A DNA stretch of 64,000 bases from positions 1 through 64,000 of the forward strand of contig NZ_JAAVNE010000011.1 of NCBI RefSeq assembly GCF_012103215.1. The letters are read 5' to 3'. Of the stretch, positions 1 through 10,075 are shown piece by piece. Made by a program: the position numbers and the translations under genes. A model generated the notes under the pieces. It did no database searches. It was not told where the DNA came from and was given only the letters and a program-made list of their open reading frames with translations. Position 1 is the stretch's first letter, and the number at the start of each line of letters is the position of its first letter. The stretch is from Falsiroseomonas selenitidurans. GTDB taxonomy: Bacteria > Pseudomonadota > Alphaproteobacteria > Acetobacterales > Acetobacteraceae.

Positions 1-478
1 GGTGCCGGCGGCGCGGGGCTGGACGCCGGCACCCGCCGCCGCCGCGGCCCCCGCCGCCCCGCGCAGCTTCGGGGTGGAGGACATGACGCTGCTGCGCGCC
101 GGCGACATGCCGCTGCACGCCGCGCCCCGTCCCGCCCTGTCCACCCTGGCCGAACTCGCTGTCGCCACCCCCGACGCGGCCGGCACGGCGGTGGCGTCGG
201 CGCAGCCGGCCATGCTGTTCCCGCTGATCGAGGCGCTGGACCTGCCGGGCGGCCTGCTGCCGCGCCGGATGGCGGAGCCGGAGCCGATGGCCGCCGCCGC
301 CCCGCCGGCCACCCCGGCCGCCCCCCCGGCGGCGCCACTGCCTGCGATCCTGGCCGCCGCCGAGATCGATCTGCCCCTGCCGGAACTGCTGCGCCTGTTG
401 GCCGGCGACCCGGCCGAAACCACCGACGCATTTCTCGCCCTGCGCCGCCCCCCGGCCGCAGACGGCGCCACGACCTGA
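1..478 (+). CDS. Pro/Ala-rich cellulose-operon protein, 5' partial (BcsP/BcsO/BcsR-like position)
   Basis: This reading frame is open from the left edge to a TGA at 476-478; a GTG at position 2 is available but the true start probably lies outside the window. The visible ~158 residues are dominated by Ala and Pro, with a more ordered tail containing a Leu-rich piece (DLPLPELLRLLAGD). It lies 19 bp upstream of bcsQ on the same strand with a GGGAGG-type ribosome site between them, so it probably belongs to the cellulose operon. Small accessory proteins (BcsR, BcsO, BcsP) occupy this place before bcsQ in other cellulose operons. I assign it to that functional class by position only; no conserved residue proves which one it is. 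It could equally be a lineage-specific scaffold. Confidence 0.6.
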   Translation, partial: VPAARGWTPAPAAAAAPAAPRSFGVEDMTLLRAGDMPLHAAPRPALSTLAELAVATPDAAGTAVASAQPAMLFPLIEALDLPGGLLPRRMAEPEPMAAAAPPATPAAPPAAPLPAILAAAEIDLPLPELLRLLAGDPAETTDAFLALRRPPAADGATT

Positions 479-497
479 CGGGAGGCTGTCTCCGACC

Positions 498-1298
498 ATG
501 CCGCTGATCTGTTTCGCATCCCCCAAGGGCGGCGTCGGCAAGACCACCCTCACCGCCAACCTGGCTGACGCGCTGCAGCGCGAAGGCCGCCGGGTGATGG
601 TGGTCGATTTCGATCCGCAGAACACGCTGCGCCTGCATTTCGGCGTGCCGCTGACCGACATGGGCGGCTTCACCGCCGACCTGCCGCGCCGGCCGGACTG
701 GCGCGCCTGCGTGCGGGAGACCGCCTCCGGCGTCATGGTGCTCCCGCATGGCGCCATGGAGCTGCGCGGCGCGCTGGGCCTGGCCGCGGCGCTGGAACGC
801 GACCCGGAACTGCTGGCGGCGCCGATGCGCTCCATCCTGTCCGACCCCGGCCTGACCGTGATCGCCGATACCTCCCCCGGGCCGTCGCATGCCCTGGCGG
901 TGCTGGTGCCGATGGCGTCGATGGTCATCGCGGTGCTGCAGGCGGAAGCCATCAGCGCGGCGTTGATCCCGGACATCGACAGCGGCCGCTTCCTCGGCTC
1001 GGGCACCATGGCGGCGCTGTTCGCCGGGCGGCTGCGGGTGGTGCTGAACGAGGTGGACCTGAATTCCCGCCTGTCGCGCGCCGCGGCCGATGCCGTGGCG
1101 CGTCACCTCGGCCCGCGCCTGCTCGGCGCGGTGAGCCGGGATGAAACCATGGCGGAGGCGCTGGCGATGCAGAAGCTGGTGCAGGAGATCGCCCCGGACT
1201 CGCGCGCGGCGGAAGACATCCGTGGCATCGCCCGCGCCGTTGAAGCCGCATTGCCGGCGGCGCCTGAAGCCTTCAGCATGGGCTGGGGCGCGCGATGA
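498..1298 (+). CDS. bcsQ: Cellulose biosynthesis protein BcsQ, MinD/ParA-type ATPase
   Basis: A 266-residue SIMIBI-class ATPase. The N-terminus carries the deviant Walker A motif PKGGVGKTT (K10 to T17), followed at about residue 39 by DFDPQN, the ParA/MinD switch region. In enterobacteria BcsQ helps place and activate the cellulose synthase at the cell pole; the same role is inferred here from operon position. The length is normal for BcsQ (about 250). The stop overlaps the bcsAB start in an ATGA arrangement, which suggests translational coupling. A chromosome-partitioning ParA is unlikely because no parB is adjacent and the cellulose genes follow directly. Confidence 0.92.
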   Translation: MPLICFASPKGGVGKTTLTANLADALQREGRRVMVVDFDPQNTLRLHFGVPLTDMGGFTADLPRRPDWRACVRETASGVMVLPHGAMELRGALGLAAALERDPELLAAPMRSILSDPGLTVIADTSPGPSHALAVLVPMASMVIAVLQAEAISAALIPDIDSGRFLGSGTMAALFAGRLRVVLNEVDLNSRLSRAAADAVARHLGPRLLGAVSRDETMAEALAMQKLVQEIAPDSRAAEDIRGIARAVEAALPAAPEAFSMGWGAR

Positions 1299-4200
1299 GC
1301 TTTGCGCAGTCGCTGCGCCGGGGTCGGGCCTTCCGCAGCGGCCCCTGGGCCCGCAGTTGGGTCGCCTGGCCGCTGATGGCCCTGGCCGTCGTCATCGGCC
1401 TGACCTTCATGGTGGCGCCGCTGGCGGCGGAGCAGCAGGCCTGGCTCGCCGTCGCCGGCTTCCTGCTGTACCTGGTGGCCAACCGCATCCCCGGCCGGGC
1501 GATGACGATCTTCGTCGTCTTCATGTCCTGCCTGGTGTCCATGCGGTATATCTACTGGCGCCTGGTGGACACGCTGGAATTCACCAGCTTTTCGCAGACC
1601 TTCCTCGGCACCGGCCTTCTGCTGGCCGAGGTCTACGCCGTCTCCACCATGCTGCTGGCCTATTTCCAGGCAATCTGGCCGCTGGACCGCAAGCCGGTGC
1701 CGCTGCCCGAGGACCCGGAGGACTGGCCGACCATCGACGTCTTCATCCCCAGCTACAACGAGCCGCTGGAGATCGTGAAGCCGGCCATCTATGGCGCCCT
1801 GGCCATCGACTGGCCGCGCCACAAGATGAACGTTTACCTGCTGGATGACGGCCGCCGCGACGAATTCCGGCGCTTCTGCGAACAGGTCGGCTGCAACTAC
1901 CTGATTCGCGCCGACAACAAGGGCGCCAAGGCCGGCAACATCAACGCCGCGCTGAAGGTCACCAATGGCGAGTACATCTGCATCTTCGACTGCGACCACG
2001 TCGCCACCCGCGCCTTCCTGCAGCTGACGGTCGGCTGGCTGCTGCGCGACCGCGACCTGGCCATGGTGCAGACGCCGCACCATTTCTATTCGCCCGACCC
2101 GTTCGAGCGGAACCTGGCCTCCGGCCAGCGCGTCCCGAATGAGGGCCTGCTGTTCTACGGCATGGTGCAGCAGGGCAACGACCTGTGGAACGCCACCTTC
2201 TTCTGCGGCTCCTGCGCCGTGATCCGGCGCGAGGCGCTGCTGGAAGTGGGCGGCGTGCCGACCGAGACTGTGACGGAAGACTGCCATTGCTCGCTGAAGA
2301 TGCAGCGGCGCGGCTGGCGCACAGCCTATCTGCGCGTGCCACTCGCCGCGGGCCTCGCGACGGAACGGCTGATGCTGCACATCGGCCAGCGTATGCGCTG
2401 GGGCCGCGGCATGATCCAGATTCTCCGAATCGACAACCCGATGATGGGGCCGGGGCTGAAGCTGTACCAGCGCTGCTGCTATTTCATGTCGCAGTTCCAC
2501 TTCCTGTTCCCGCTGCCGCGCTTCGTCTTCCTGACGGCGCCGCTGGCCTTCCTGCTGTTCGGCGAGAGCATCATCGCGGCCTCCCCGCTGGCCATCCTGG
2601 CCTATGCCGGGCCACACATCCTGCATTCGGTGGGCGCCACCAGCCGCCTGTCCGGCCATGTGCGGCACAGCTTCTGGTCCGAGATCTACGAGACGGTGCT
2701 GGCGCTGTACCTGATCCCGGTCATGCTCGCGACGCTGCTGGACCCGAAGAAGGGCAAGTTCAACGTCACCGACAAGGGCGGCACGCTGCAGGAAGGCTTC
2801 TTCGACCTGCGCGCGGTGGGCCCGAACATGGTGCTCGCCCTGGCGCTGGTCGCCGGCATCCTGTCCGGCATCTACGGCCTCACCACCAATGCGGTGGAGA
2901 GCCTCGATTTCCAGGCCTTCGCCCTGAACATGATCTGGGCCGTGCTGTCCTTCGTCGTGGTGCTGGCGGGCCTGGCGGTGGGCCGGGAGCGGCGGCAGGT
3001 GCGCGAGCGAGCGCGCGTCGGCGCGGTGGTGGCGGCCAATGTGGTCCTGGCCGATGGCCGGGTCGTGGAAGGCGAGACGATGGACTTGTCCCTGGGCGGC
3101 GCCGCGGTGGCGATCGAGCGGCCGGCGGACGTGCCGGATGATGCCAGCATCACGCTCGAGCTGGATGTCGGCCCGGAATGGGTCGCCATCCCGGCCGAGG
3201 TGCTGCGCTGGCAGGAGGGCCGCATGCAGGTGCGCTTCGCGGCCCAGACGCTGCATGACGAGGGCAACATCGTGCGCGCCGTGCTCGGCCGCGCCGATGC
3301 GTGGGTGGACTGGGACGACGTGCGCGAGGACAAGCCGCTGCGCAGCCTGGGCGAGGTGGCGCGCTCGATCGGCGGCCTGTTCCGCGGCGACAGCCAGTTC
3401 TCCTTCTTCACCCGCCGCCAGCGGCGCAACCGCGTGGTGGTGCGCGTCGAGCCGCCGGCAGGGGCGGACACCGCCGCCGGTGCCGCGGTGGAAGCCGGTG
3501 AGGCGGCAACGGCCACGCCCGCCCGCCGCCCGCGTGGCGAAAGCACGATCCGCCGCGCTGCCGCCATTCTCCTGGCGCTGGCGCTCGGCCTGCCTGGCCT
3601 GGCGCAGGCGCAGGTGAACCTGCGCGGCGCGCCGCCGCCACCGGCGCCGCTGCAGCCGGGCCCGCAGGGCCTGCCGCTGACGCTCACGCCGCAATCGCCG
3701 GGCGTCGGCACTTTCGGCGCGCCGAGCACCCAGGCCGGCGCCGTGCCGCTGGGCGCCACGCCGCAGGGCCAGTTCGGCGCCCAGCCGGCGCAGTTCGGGG
3801 CGCCGCAGGGCCAGCCGGCCCCGTTCGGCGCACCGCAGGGTGGCACCGTGCCGCTGCAGGTGCAGGGCACGCCCTTCGGGCAGCCGGGCACGGCGCAGCC
3901 GGGTTCGCCCTTCGGCCAGCCCGGCCCCAGCGCGCCCTCCACCCTGCCGGGCACGACCACGGCCAATACCGGCCTGCCGCCGCTGCCGGCGGCGCAGCCC
4001 GGCTTCCAGGGCGGCCCGATCATCGGCAGCTTCGGCGCGCCGACCGGCGATTTCGGCTCCACCCGCACGGAAACCCGCACGCTGCGCCAGCTTGGCCTGC
4101 GCGCGCCGATGCAGATGCGTGGCACCTCGGACCTTCAGGGCGTGCTGTTCGGCGTCCGCGGTGACGAGGTTGTCACCGGCGCGCGGCTGGTCCTGCAGGG

Positions 4201-6193
4201 CGCGACCAGCCCGGCGCTGATCCCGGAATACAGCCAGGTGGCGATGGCGCTGAACGAGCAGTTCGTCGGCGTGATCAACCCGGACCGCAACCGGCCGGCC
4301 TTCGGCCCGCTGGAATTCCCCATCAACCCGGTGTTCTTCGCCGACCTGAACCGGCTGAACTTCCGCTTCACCGGCCGCTACACGGTGGAGTGCAACGACC
4401 CGCTCTCCGGCCTGCTCTGGGCCAACATCTCCGACCTCTCGACCCTGCAGCTGACGCTGGAGCGCCTGCCCCTGCAGCGCGACCTGGCCCGCCTGCCGGA
4501 GCCCTTCTTCGACCCGCGCCTGCTGCGCGAGCCGCTGTCGCTGCCGGTGGTGGTGCCGGAGCAGGCGAGCAATGAATCGCTGGCCGCGGCGGCGACCGTC
4601 GCCTCCTGGTTCGCGGTGCAGGCGGATTACCGCGGCGCCAGCTTCCCCGTCTCCTTCACCCTGCCGCAGCGCGGCAATGCGGTGGTGGTGGCCGGCGGGC
4701 AGGAAAGCGTGCCGGGCCTCGCCCTGCCGCGCTTCGATGGCCCGACGCTGGCCCTGGTGCCGAACCCGACCGACCGCTTCGGCCTGATCCTGGTGATCGG
4801 CGGCCGCAGCGGCCAGGAAGCGCAGCAGGCCGCGGTGGTGCTGGCCGGCAGCAAGGAAGCGCTGGCCGGCGAGGTCGCCGTGGTGCAGCCCATCAGCATC
4901 CCCGCGCGCCAGCCCTATGACGCGCCGCGCTGGGTGCGCAGCGACCGGCCGGTGCGGCTGGGCGAGCTGGTGGACCCCTCCGAGCTGCAGGCCTTCGGCT
5001 ATGCGCCCGGCCCGATCTCCGTGCCGTTCCGCACGGCGCCCGACCTCTACACCTGGCGCGGCCGGCCGCTGCCGGTGGAGCTGCACTACCGCTCCCCGCC
5101 CGGGCCGATCATGGATGTCGCGGTCTCCCGCCTCGACATCGCGCTGAACGACATCTACCTGCGCAGCCTGCCGCTGCGCGATGCCGAGGCGCCCTGGCCG
5201 GTCTCGCTGCTCACCAGCCAGCTGGGCCAGAGCGAGCGGATGACGAGCCGCTTCGGCCTGCCGCCCTACCTGATCTTCGGCATGAACGAATTGCAGATGC
5301 GCTTCGACATGCGCCCGCTGCACCGCGGCGACTGCATCGCCGTGCCGGCCGATGTGCGCGCCGGGATCGACCCGGACAGCACCATCGACCTGTCCGACGC
5401 CTATCGCTTTGCCACCCTGCCGAACCTCGCCTTCTTCGCCGGCTCGGGCTTCCCCTTCACCCGCATGGCCGATTTCAGCGACACCGCCGCGGTGCTGCCG
5501 GACCGCCCGAACGAGGTGGAACTCTCCGCCTTCCTGACGCTGATGGGCCGCTTGGCGTCGCATGTCGGGCACGCCACCACGGGGCTGCAGGTGGTGCGTG
5601 CCGCGGCGCTGGACAGCGTCGCCAACCGCGACCTGCTGGTGATCGGCACGCTCGGCCGGCAGGCGGCGCTGGAGACTCTGCTGGGCCGCGACGGGCCGGT
5701 GGTGCTGGATGGCAACCGCATGTCCGTCGCCCTGCCGGACGCGCTTGAAGGCTTCCGCAACCTGTTCCTGGGTGACGAGCCGCGGGTGGCGCGCGAACAG
5801 GCGCAGGCCATGCTGACCTCGCCGGGCGATGGGCTGGGCATCCTGATGGGCTTCGAAAGCCCGCTGCGCTCCGGCAAGTCCATCGTCGCGCTCACCGGCA
5901 CCACGCCGCAGGGGCTGGAGCAGATGCTGGCCGCGCTGCGCGACCCGGAGCAGGCGCCGCGCGTGCAGGGCGACCTCGCGATCCTGTCCGCCGGCCGGAT
6001 CAGCGGATTCAACCTGGGCGGGCACTACACGGTCGGCGCGCTGCCGCCCTATATCTGGCCGCAATACTTCCTGCAGACCCGGCCGGACCTGCTGCTGCTT
6101 CTGCTGGGCATCTCCTGTGCCATCGTCGCGATCCCCGCCTACTGGGCCCTGCGCCGCCGCGCTGCGATCCGCCTCCGGACGAGGACCACATGA
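1295..6193 (+). CDS. bcsAB: Fused cellulose synthase catalytic and c-di-GMP-binding-partner subunits (BcsA-BcsB)
   Basis: This 1632-residue polypeptide joins BcsA and BcsB in one frame, as in the Komagataeibacter AcsAB protein. The GT2 domain shows all synthase motifs: D184-D185, the DCDH at 232-235, TED at 327-329 and QRMRW at 365-369, plus an FFCGS gating-loop motif near 305-310. Several transmembrane helices flank it. A PilZ domain follows with RxxxR (R566-R570) and DLSLGG (597-602), the c-di-GMP-binding elements, so allosteric activation by c-di-GMP is expected. At 755-772 a hydrophobic segment ends in AQA|Q, resembling an internal signal peptide, then a Gly/Gln/Pro/Phe-rich linker of about 140 residues. 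The remainder is BcsB, ending in a membrane anchor at about 1602-1622. It synthesises beta-1,4-glucan from UDP-glucose and guides it through the periplasm. No in-frame stop separates the halves. Confidence 0.96.
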   Translation: MSFAQSLRRGRAFRSGPWARSWVAWPLMALAVVIGLTFMVAPLAAEQQAWLAVAGFLLYLVANRIPGRAMTIFVVFMSCLVSMRYIYWRLVDTLEFTSFSQTFLGTGLLLAEVYAVSTMLLAYFQAIWPLDRKPVPLPEDPEDWPTIDVFIPSYNEPLEIVKPAIYGALAIDWPRHKMNVYLLDDGRRDEFRRFCEQVGCNYLIRADNKGAKAGNINAALKVTNGEYICIFDCDHVATRAFLQLTVGWLLRDRDLAMVQTPHHFYSPDPFERNLASGQRVPNEGLLFYGMVQQGNDLWNATFFCGSCAVIRREALLEVGGVPTETVTEDCHCSLKMQRRGWRTAYLRVPLAAGLATERLMLHIGQRMRWGRGMIQILRIDNPMMGPGLKLYQRCCYFMSQFHFLFPLPRFVFLTAPLAFLLFGESIIAASPLAILAYAGPHILHSVGATSRLSGHVRHSFWSEIYETVLALYLIPVMLATLLDPKKGKFNVTDKGGTLQEGFFDLRAVGPNMVLALALVAGILSGIYGLTTNAVESLDFQAFALNMIWAVLSFVVVLAGLAVGRERRQVRERARVGAVVAANVVLADGRVVEGETMDLSLGGAAVAIERPADVPDDASITLELDVGPEWVAIPAEVLRWQEGRMQVRFAAQTLHDEGNIVRAVLGRADAWVDWDDVREDKPLRSLGEVARSIGGLFRGDSQFSFFTRRQRRNRVVVRVEPPAGADTAAGAAVEAGEAATATPARRPRGESTIRRAAAILLALALGLPGLAQAQVNLRGAPPPPAPLQPGPQGLPLTLTPQSPGVGTFGAPSTQAGAVPLGATPQGQFGAQPAQFGAPQGQPAPFGAPQGGTVPLQVQGTPFGQPGTAQPGSPFGQPGPSAPSTLPGTTTANTGLPPLPAAQPGFQGGPIIGSFGAPTGDFGSTRTETRTLRQLGLRAPMQMRGTSDLQGVLFGVRGDEVVTGARLVLQGATSPALIPEYSQVAMALNEQFVGVINPDRNRPAFGPLEFPINPVFFADLNRLNFRFTGRYTVECNDPLSGLLWANISDLSTLQLTLERLPLQRDLARLPEPFFDPRLLREPLSLPVVVPEQASNESLAAAATVASWFAVQADYRGASFPVSFTLPQRGNAVVVAGGQESVPGLALPRFDGPTLALVPNPTDRFGLILVIGGRSGQEAQQAAVVLAGSKEALAGEVAVVQPISIPARQPYDAPRWVRSDRPVRLGELVDPSELQAFGYAPGPISVPFRTAPDLYTWRGRPLPVELHYRSPPGPIMDVAVSRLDIALNDIYLRSLPLRDAEAPWPVSLLTSQLGQSERMTSRFGLPPYLIFGMNELQMRFDMRPLHRGDCIAVPADVRAGIDPDSTIDLSDAYRFATLPNLAFFAGSGFPFTRMADFSDTAAVLPDRPNEVELSAFLTLMGRLASHVGHATTGLQVVRAAALDSVANRDLLVIGTLGRQAALETLLGRDGPVVLDGNRMSVALPDALEGFRNLFLGDEPRVAREQAQAMLTSPGDGLGILMGFESPLRSGKSIVALTGTTPQGLEQMLAALRDPEQAPRVQGDLAILSAGRISGFNLGGHYTVGALPPYIWPQYFLQTRPDLLLLLLGISCAIVAIPAYWALRRRAAIRLRTRTT

Positions 6194-9100
6194 TTTTTTT
6201 CCCGAAGCGGAGCACACGCGCCGCGCTGCTCGGCACCGCGCTGGTGGCCGCCGCCCTGGCCGGCGCCCCGGCCCTGGCGCAGGACCGTGGCGTGGCAGCC
6301 CTGCTGGACCAGGCGAATTACTGGAAGCTGCAGAACCGCCCGGACCAGGTGGTGCGGACGCTGGAGCGCGTGCTGCAGGTGGACCCGCGCAACGCGGAGG
6401 CGCTGGCCGGCATCGCCGAGGCGCAGGCACAGCAGGGCAATGTCGCGCAGGCGCAGGAAGCCCTGGGCACGCTGCGCCAGGCGGCACCGGCCGACCCGCG
6501 CACCCTGCAGGCGGATGTGGCGGTGCGCACCTCCACCGTGGATGCCGGGGCGCTGGCCCAGGCGCGGCAATTGGCGCAGGCCGGGCGGAACGCGGAAGCG
6601 GTGGAACGCTACCGCGCCCTGTTCGGCGGGGCCCCGGTGCCGGACAGCTTCGCGCTGGAATATTACCAGGCCCTGGCCGGCACCGAGAGCGGCTGGTCCG
6701 AGGCGCGCCAGGGCCTCGGCCGCCTGGCCGCGCGCAGCCCGACCAACACCGCGGTGCAGCTGGCCAACGCGCAGGTGCTGACCTATCGCGAGGAAACCCG
6801 CGCCCAGGGGATCGAGGCGCTGCGCCGCCTCTCCGCCCGACCGGACAGCCAGCAGAGCGCCACCGCCGCCTGGCGCCAGGCCCTGACCTGGATGGGCCCG
6901 GGGCCGGAGTCGGTGCAGCCGCTGGAAGGCTATCTCCAGCAATTCCCGAATGACGCCGAGATCCAGCGCCGGCTGGAGGAAGCGCGCAACCCGCCGCAGG
7001 GGCCCACCGACGTGGTGGGCGACGCCAAGGTCCAGGCCTGGGCGGCCTTCAACGCCGGCCGGCTGCGGGAGGCGGAGGAACGCTTCACCGCCGTGCTGGC
7101 GACGGAGCCGAACGACGCGGACGGGCTGGGCGGCATGGGCCTGATCCGGCTGCGCCAGGGCCGCCAGGCCGATGCGCGCCGGCTGCTGCAGTCGGCGATC
7201 GAGGCCGATCCCTCCCGCCGCTCCTCCTGGGAACAGGCGCTGCGCGGCGCCAGCCAGCGCCCGGCGGCGCCGGGTGGTGGTGGCGGCGGCGCCCCCGGTC
7301 CCGACATCCAGGCGGCGCGCAACATGGTGGCCGCGGGCAATTTCTCCCAGGCCGAGCCGCTGCTGGCGCGCATCGTCGCCCGCAATGGCGGCGACCGGCC
7401 GGATGCGGAGGCCCTGCTGGGCGACATCGCGCTGCGCCAGGGCAATGCCGCGGTGGCCGAACAGCGCTACCGCGCTGCGCTGGCGCGGCGCAGCAATTTC
7501 GGCGCGGCCCTGTCCGGCCTGGCGAATGCGCTGCAGGAACAGGCCAAGTTCGCCGAGGCCGAGGAAGTCTATCGCCGCATCGGCGGCACCAACGCGCCAC
7601 AGGTCCGCGCCGATGCGCTGCGCGCCGAGGCGCTGCGCACGGATGACCCGGAAGCCGCCGCGGCGCTGCTGCGGGCCGCGATCCAGAACGACCCGTCCAA
7701 TCCCTGGCCGCGGCTGGATCTCGCGCGGCTGCTGGCCCGCGCCGGAAGGGCGGCGGAAGCCAACCAGCTGATCGGCGCCAGCGTCGCCACGCGGGCGACG
7801 CCGGACACCATCCATGCCGCCGCGATCTATGCGCTGGAGCAGAACCGCCCAAGCGACACGGTGCAACTGCTGAACCGCATCCCCGCGCGCGCCCGCAACG
7901 CGGACCAGAACCGTCTTCTGGCTTCCGCCCGGGTGCAGGCGGAGGTGCAATCCGCCGTCGGCCTCGCCCGCGCCGGGCGGCGGGCGGAAGCCCGCCAGCG
8001 GCTGATCGCCATTGCCGGCCGGCGCGACCCCACCGGGGAAGCCGGCCCCGCCGCGGTGCGGGCGCTGACCACGCTGAACGACACGCGCGGCGCACAGGAA
8101 GCGGCGCGGATGTATGCGATCGCGGCGCGCGGCCAGGCGCCGGCGGCCCAGCTGGCTGCCGCCACGGCGCTGCTGGAAGCCGGGCTGAACCAGGAAGCCG
8201 CCAACACCGCGGCCGCCATCGATGCCGGGCGGCTGACGGCGGACCAGCGCCGCCAGGCCAACAGCATCTCCGCCGGCCTGTCGATCCGCGCCTCGGACCA
8301 GCTGAACCAGGCGGGCAACCAGGCCGCGGCCTTCGATGCGCTGCTGCCGACGCTGCGACAGAACCCGGAAAACCCGGCCGCCAACCTGGCGCTCGCCCGG
8401 CTGTACCAGGGGGCGCGGGACCCGGAGCAGGCCGGGCGCATCGCCGAGGCCGTGCTGTCGCGCAACCCGCGCGACACGGATGCGCGGCAGGCGGCGATGG
8501 ACGCCGCCATCGCCAACCGCGACTGGTCGCGGGCCGAGGCGCTGCTGTCCGAAGGCCGGGCGCTGATGCCGAACGACCCGCGCATCCCGCTGCTGGAAGC
8601 GCGGCTGGCGCGTGGCTGGGGCGACCAGCGCCGCGCCCGTGCCGCGCTGGAACAGGCGGCGGCGATGCGGCGCCAGCAGATCGGCGTCACCGCCACCCCT
8701 GGCCTGCTGGGCGGCACCGCCTCGCCCCAGGCCACCGTGCCGGGGCAGCCGGCGCAGCCGGGCTATGAGAACCCGTTCCGCCGCGTGCCGCTGGCCGGGC
8801 AGGATCTGTCGCAGGCGCCGGCCACCACCATGCCGGGGCAGCAATTCGCGCAGATCCAGGGCTTCGGCGCCGCGCCGCAGGCCACCGACCCGCTGCTGAG
8901 CGAGATCACTCGGCAGTTGACCGAGGTGCGGGAGGAAGCGGCGCCGCGCATCACGCCGGCGCTGGGCATGCGCGTGCGCTCCGGCGACGATGGCATCGAT
9001 GCGCTGACCGAAAGCCATGTCGGCGCGGAAGGCAGCATTGCCATGCCCGGCATCGGCGGCCGGCTGACGGCCCGCGCCAGCGCCGTGGCGCTGGACAATG

Positions 9101-10062
9101 GGGAATTGTCCGGCACCCTGCCGGCGATGCGCCGCTTCGGCAGCTTCCCGCTGACCCTGCCCGGGTCGCAGGGCACGCTGACGCGGCAGCAGGCCAGCCA
9201 GGCCAGCGAAACGGAAAGCAGCCAGTCCGGCGTCGCGCTCGGCGCCGCCTATGCGCGCGGCGGCTTCGCCGTTGATATCGGCACCACCCCGCTGGGCTTC
9301 CTGCAGGAAAACGTGGTCGGCGGCATCGAGATCGCGCCCGAGATCGGCGACGGGGTGCGGCTGCGGGTGACGGCGGAACGCCGGGCGATGACGGACAGCC
9401 TGCTGTCCTGGGGCGGCCTGCGCGACCCGGGGCAGGGCAGCATCTGGGGCGGCGTGGTGCGCACCGGCGGCCGCGTGCAGGTGGAGTTCGCCAGCGGCGA
9501 CACCAATTTCTACGTCGCCGGCGGCTATTTCAGCATGACCGGCGAGGGCGTGGCGGAAAACAGCCGCATGGAAGCCGGGGCCGGCTTCCAGACGCCGATC
9601 TGGCGCTCCGCGACCGAGGAACTGGTCACCGGCCTGGACCTCGTCTACTTCGCCTATGACAAGAACCTGCGCTTCTTCACGCTGGGCCATGGCGGCTATT
9701 TCAGCCCGCAGAGCTTCATCGCCGCGAACGTGCCGATCGACTGGCGGGGCCGATCCAACAACTTCACCTATCGCGCCGGCGCCTCCATCGGCCTGACCAC
9801 CTTCACCGAGGATCGGGCCGAGCTGTTCCCGAACGACGCGGCGCTGCAGGCCCAGCTTCAGGCCCGCGCCAACAGCGAGACGGGGGTGGACGCCTTCTAT
9901 GCCGGCCAGACCAAGACCGGCCTGACCGGCGGGCTGCGCGGCGACCTCGAATACATGCTGACGCCGCAGCTGCGGATCGGCGGCGCGCTGCGCTTCGACC
10001 AGGCGGCGGATTGGAGCGAGACGCGCGGTCTGGTCTATGCCCGCTATCGCTTCGATCGCTGA
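6190..10062 (+). CDS. bcsC: Cellulose synthase outer-membrane export subunit BcsC (TPR plus beta-barrel)
   Basis: A 1290-residue secreted protein whose start overlaps the bcsAB stop (ATGA). A signal peptide (about 1-32, cleaved after PALAQ) precedes a long alpha-helical array of TPR-like repeats rich in A/E/R, running to about residue 830. A Gly-rich break lies at about 356-373 and a Pro/Gln-rich linker near 835-880. The last ~330 residues have alternating aromatic/hydrophobic strands and end in YARYRFDR, consistent with the BCSC C-terminal beta-barrel that forms the outer-membrane cellulose pore. The TPRs scaffold the periplasmic part of the machine. The length matches family members (1150-1330). 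Confidence 0.95.
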   Translation: MIFFPKRSTRAALLGTALVAAALAGAPALAQDRGVAALLDQANYWKLQNRPDQVVRTLERVLQVDPRNAEALAGIAEAQAQQGNVAQAQEALGTLRQAAPADPRTLQADVAVRTSTVDAGALAQARQLAQAGRNAEAVERYRALFGGAPVPDSFALEYYQALAGTESGWSEARQGLGRLAARSPTNTAVQLANAQVLTYREETRAQGIEALRRLSARPDSQQSATAAWRQALTWMGPGPESVQPLEGYLQQFPNDAEIQRRLEEARNPPQGPTDVVGDAKVQAWAAFNAGRLREAEERFTAVLATEPNDADGLGGMGLIRLRQGRQADARRLLQSAIEADPSRRSSWEQALRGASQRPAAPGGGGGGAPGPDIQAARNMVAAGNFSQAEPLLARIVARNGGDRPDAEALLGDIALRQGNAAVAEQRYRAALARRSNFGAALSGLANALQEQAKFAEAEEVYRRIGGTNAPQVRADALRAEALRTDDPEAAAALLRAAIQNDPSNPWPRLDLARLLARAGRAAEANQLIGASVATRATPDTIHAAAIYALEQNRPSDTVQLLNRIPARARNADQNRLLASARVQAEVQSAVGLARAGRRAEARQRLIAIAGRRDPTGEAGPAAVRALTTLNDTRGAQEAARMYAIAARGQAPAAQLAAATALLEAGLNQEAANTAAAIDAGRLTADQRRQANSISAGLSIRASDQLNQAGNQAAAFDALLPTLRQNPENPAANLALARLYQGARDPEQAGRIAEAVLSRNPRDTDARQAAMDAAIANRDWSRAEALLSEGRALMPNDPRIPLLEARLARGWGDQRRARAALEQAAAMRRQQIGVTATPGLLGGTASPQATVPGQPAQPGYENPFRRVPLAGQDLSQAPATTMPGQQFAQIQGFGAAPQATDPLLSEITRQLTEVREEAAPRITPALGMRVRSGDDGIDALTESHVGAEGSIAMPGIGGRLTARASAVALDNGELSGTLPAMRRFGSFPLTLPGSQGTLTRQQASQASETESSQSGVALGAAYARGGFAVDIGTTPLGFLQENVVGGIEIAPEIGDGVRLRVTAERRAMTDSLLSWGGLRDPGQGSIWGGVVRTGGRVQVEFASGDTNFYVAGGYFSMTGEGVAENSRMEAGAGFQTPIWRSATEELVTGLDLVYFAYDKNLRFFTLGHGGYFSPQSFIAANVPIDWRGRSNNFTYRAGASIGLTTFTEDRAELFPNDAALQAQLQARANSETGVDAFYAGQTKTGLTGGLRGDLEYMLTPQLRIGGALRFDQAADWSETRGLVYARYRFDR

Positions 10063-10075
10063 ACGGGACCCGGGC

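Noticed and set aside
3515..6193. A separate bcsB gene
   Set aside because: No stop codon or ribosome site separates it from bcsA; the reading frame is continuous, so it is a fusion.
1103..6487. Very long open frame antisense to bcsQ-bcsAB
   Set aside because: Extremely GC-rich DNA leaves antisense frames open. Its translation is Arg/Ala/Gln-rich with no recognisable domain, whereas the plus-strand BcsAB motifs are all intact.
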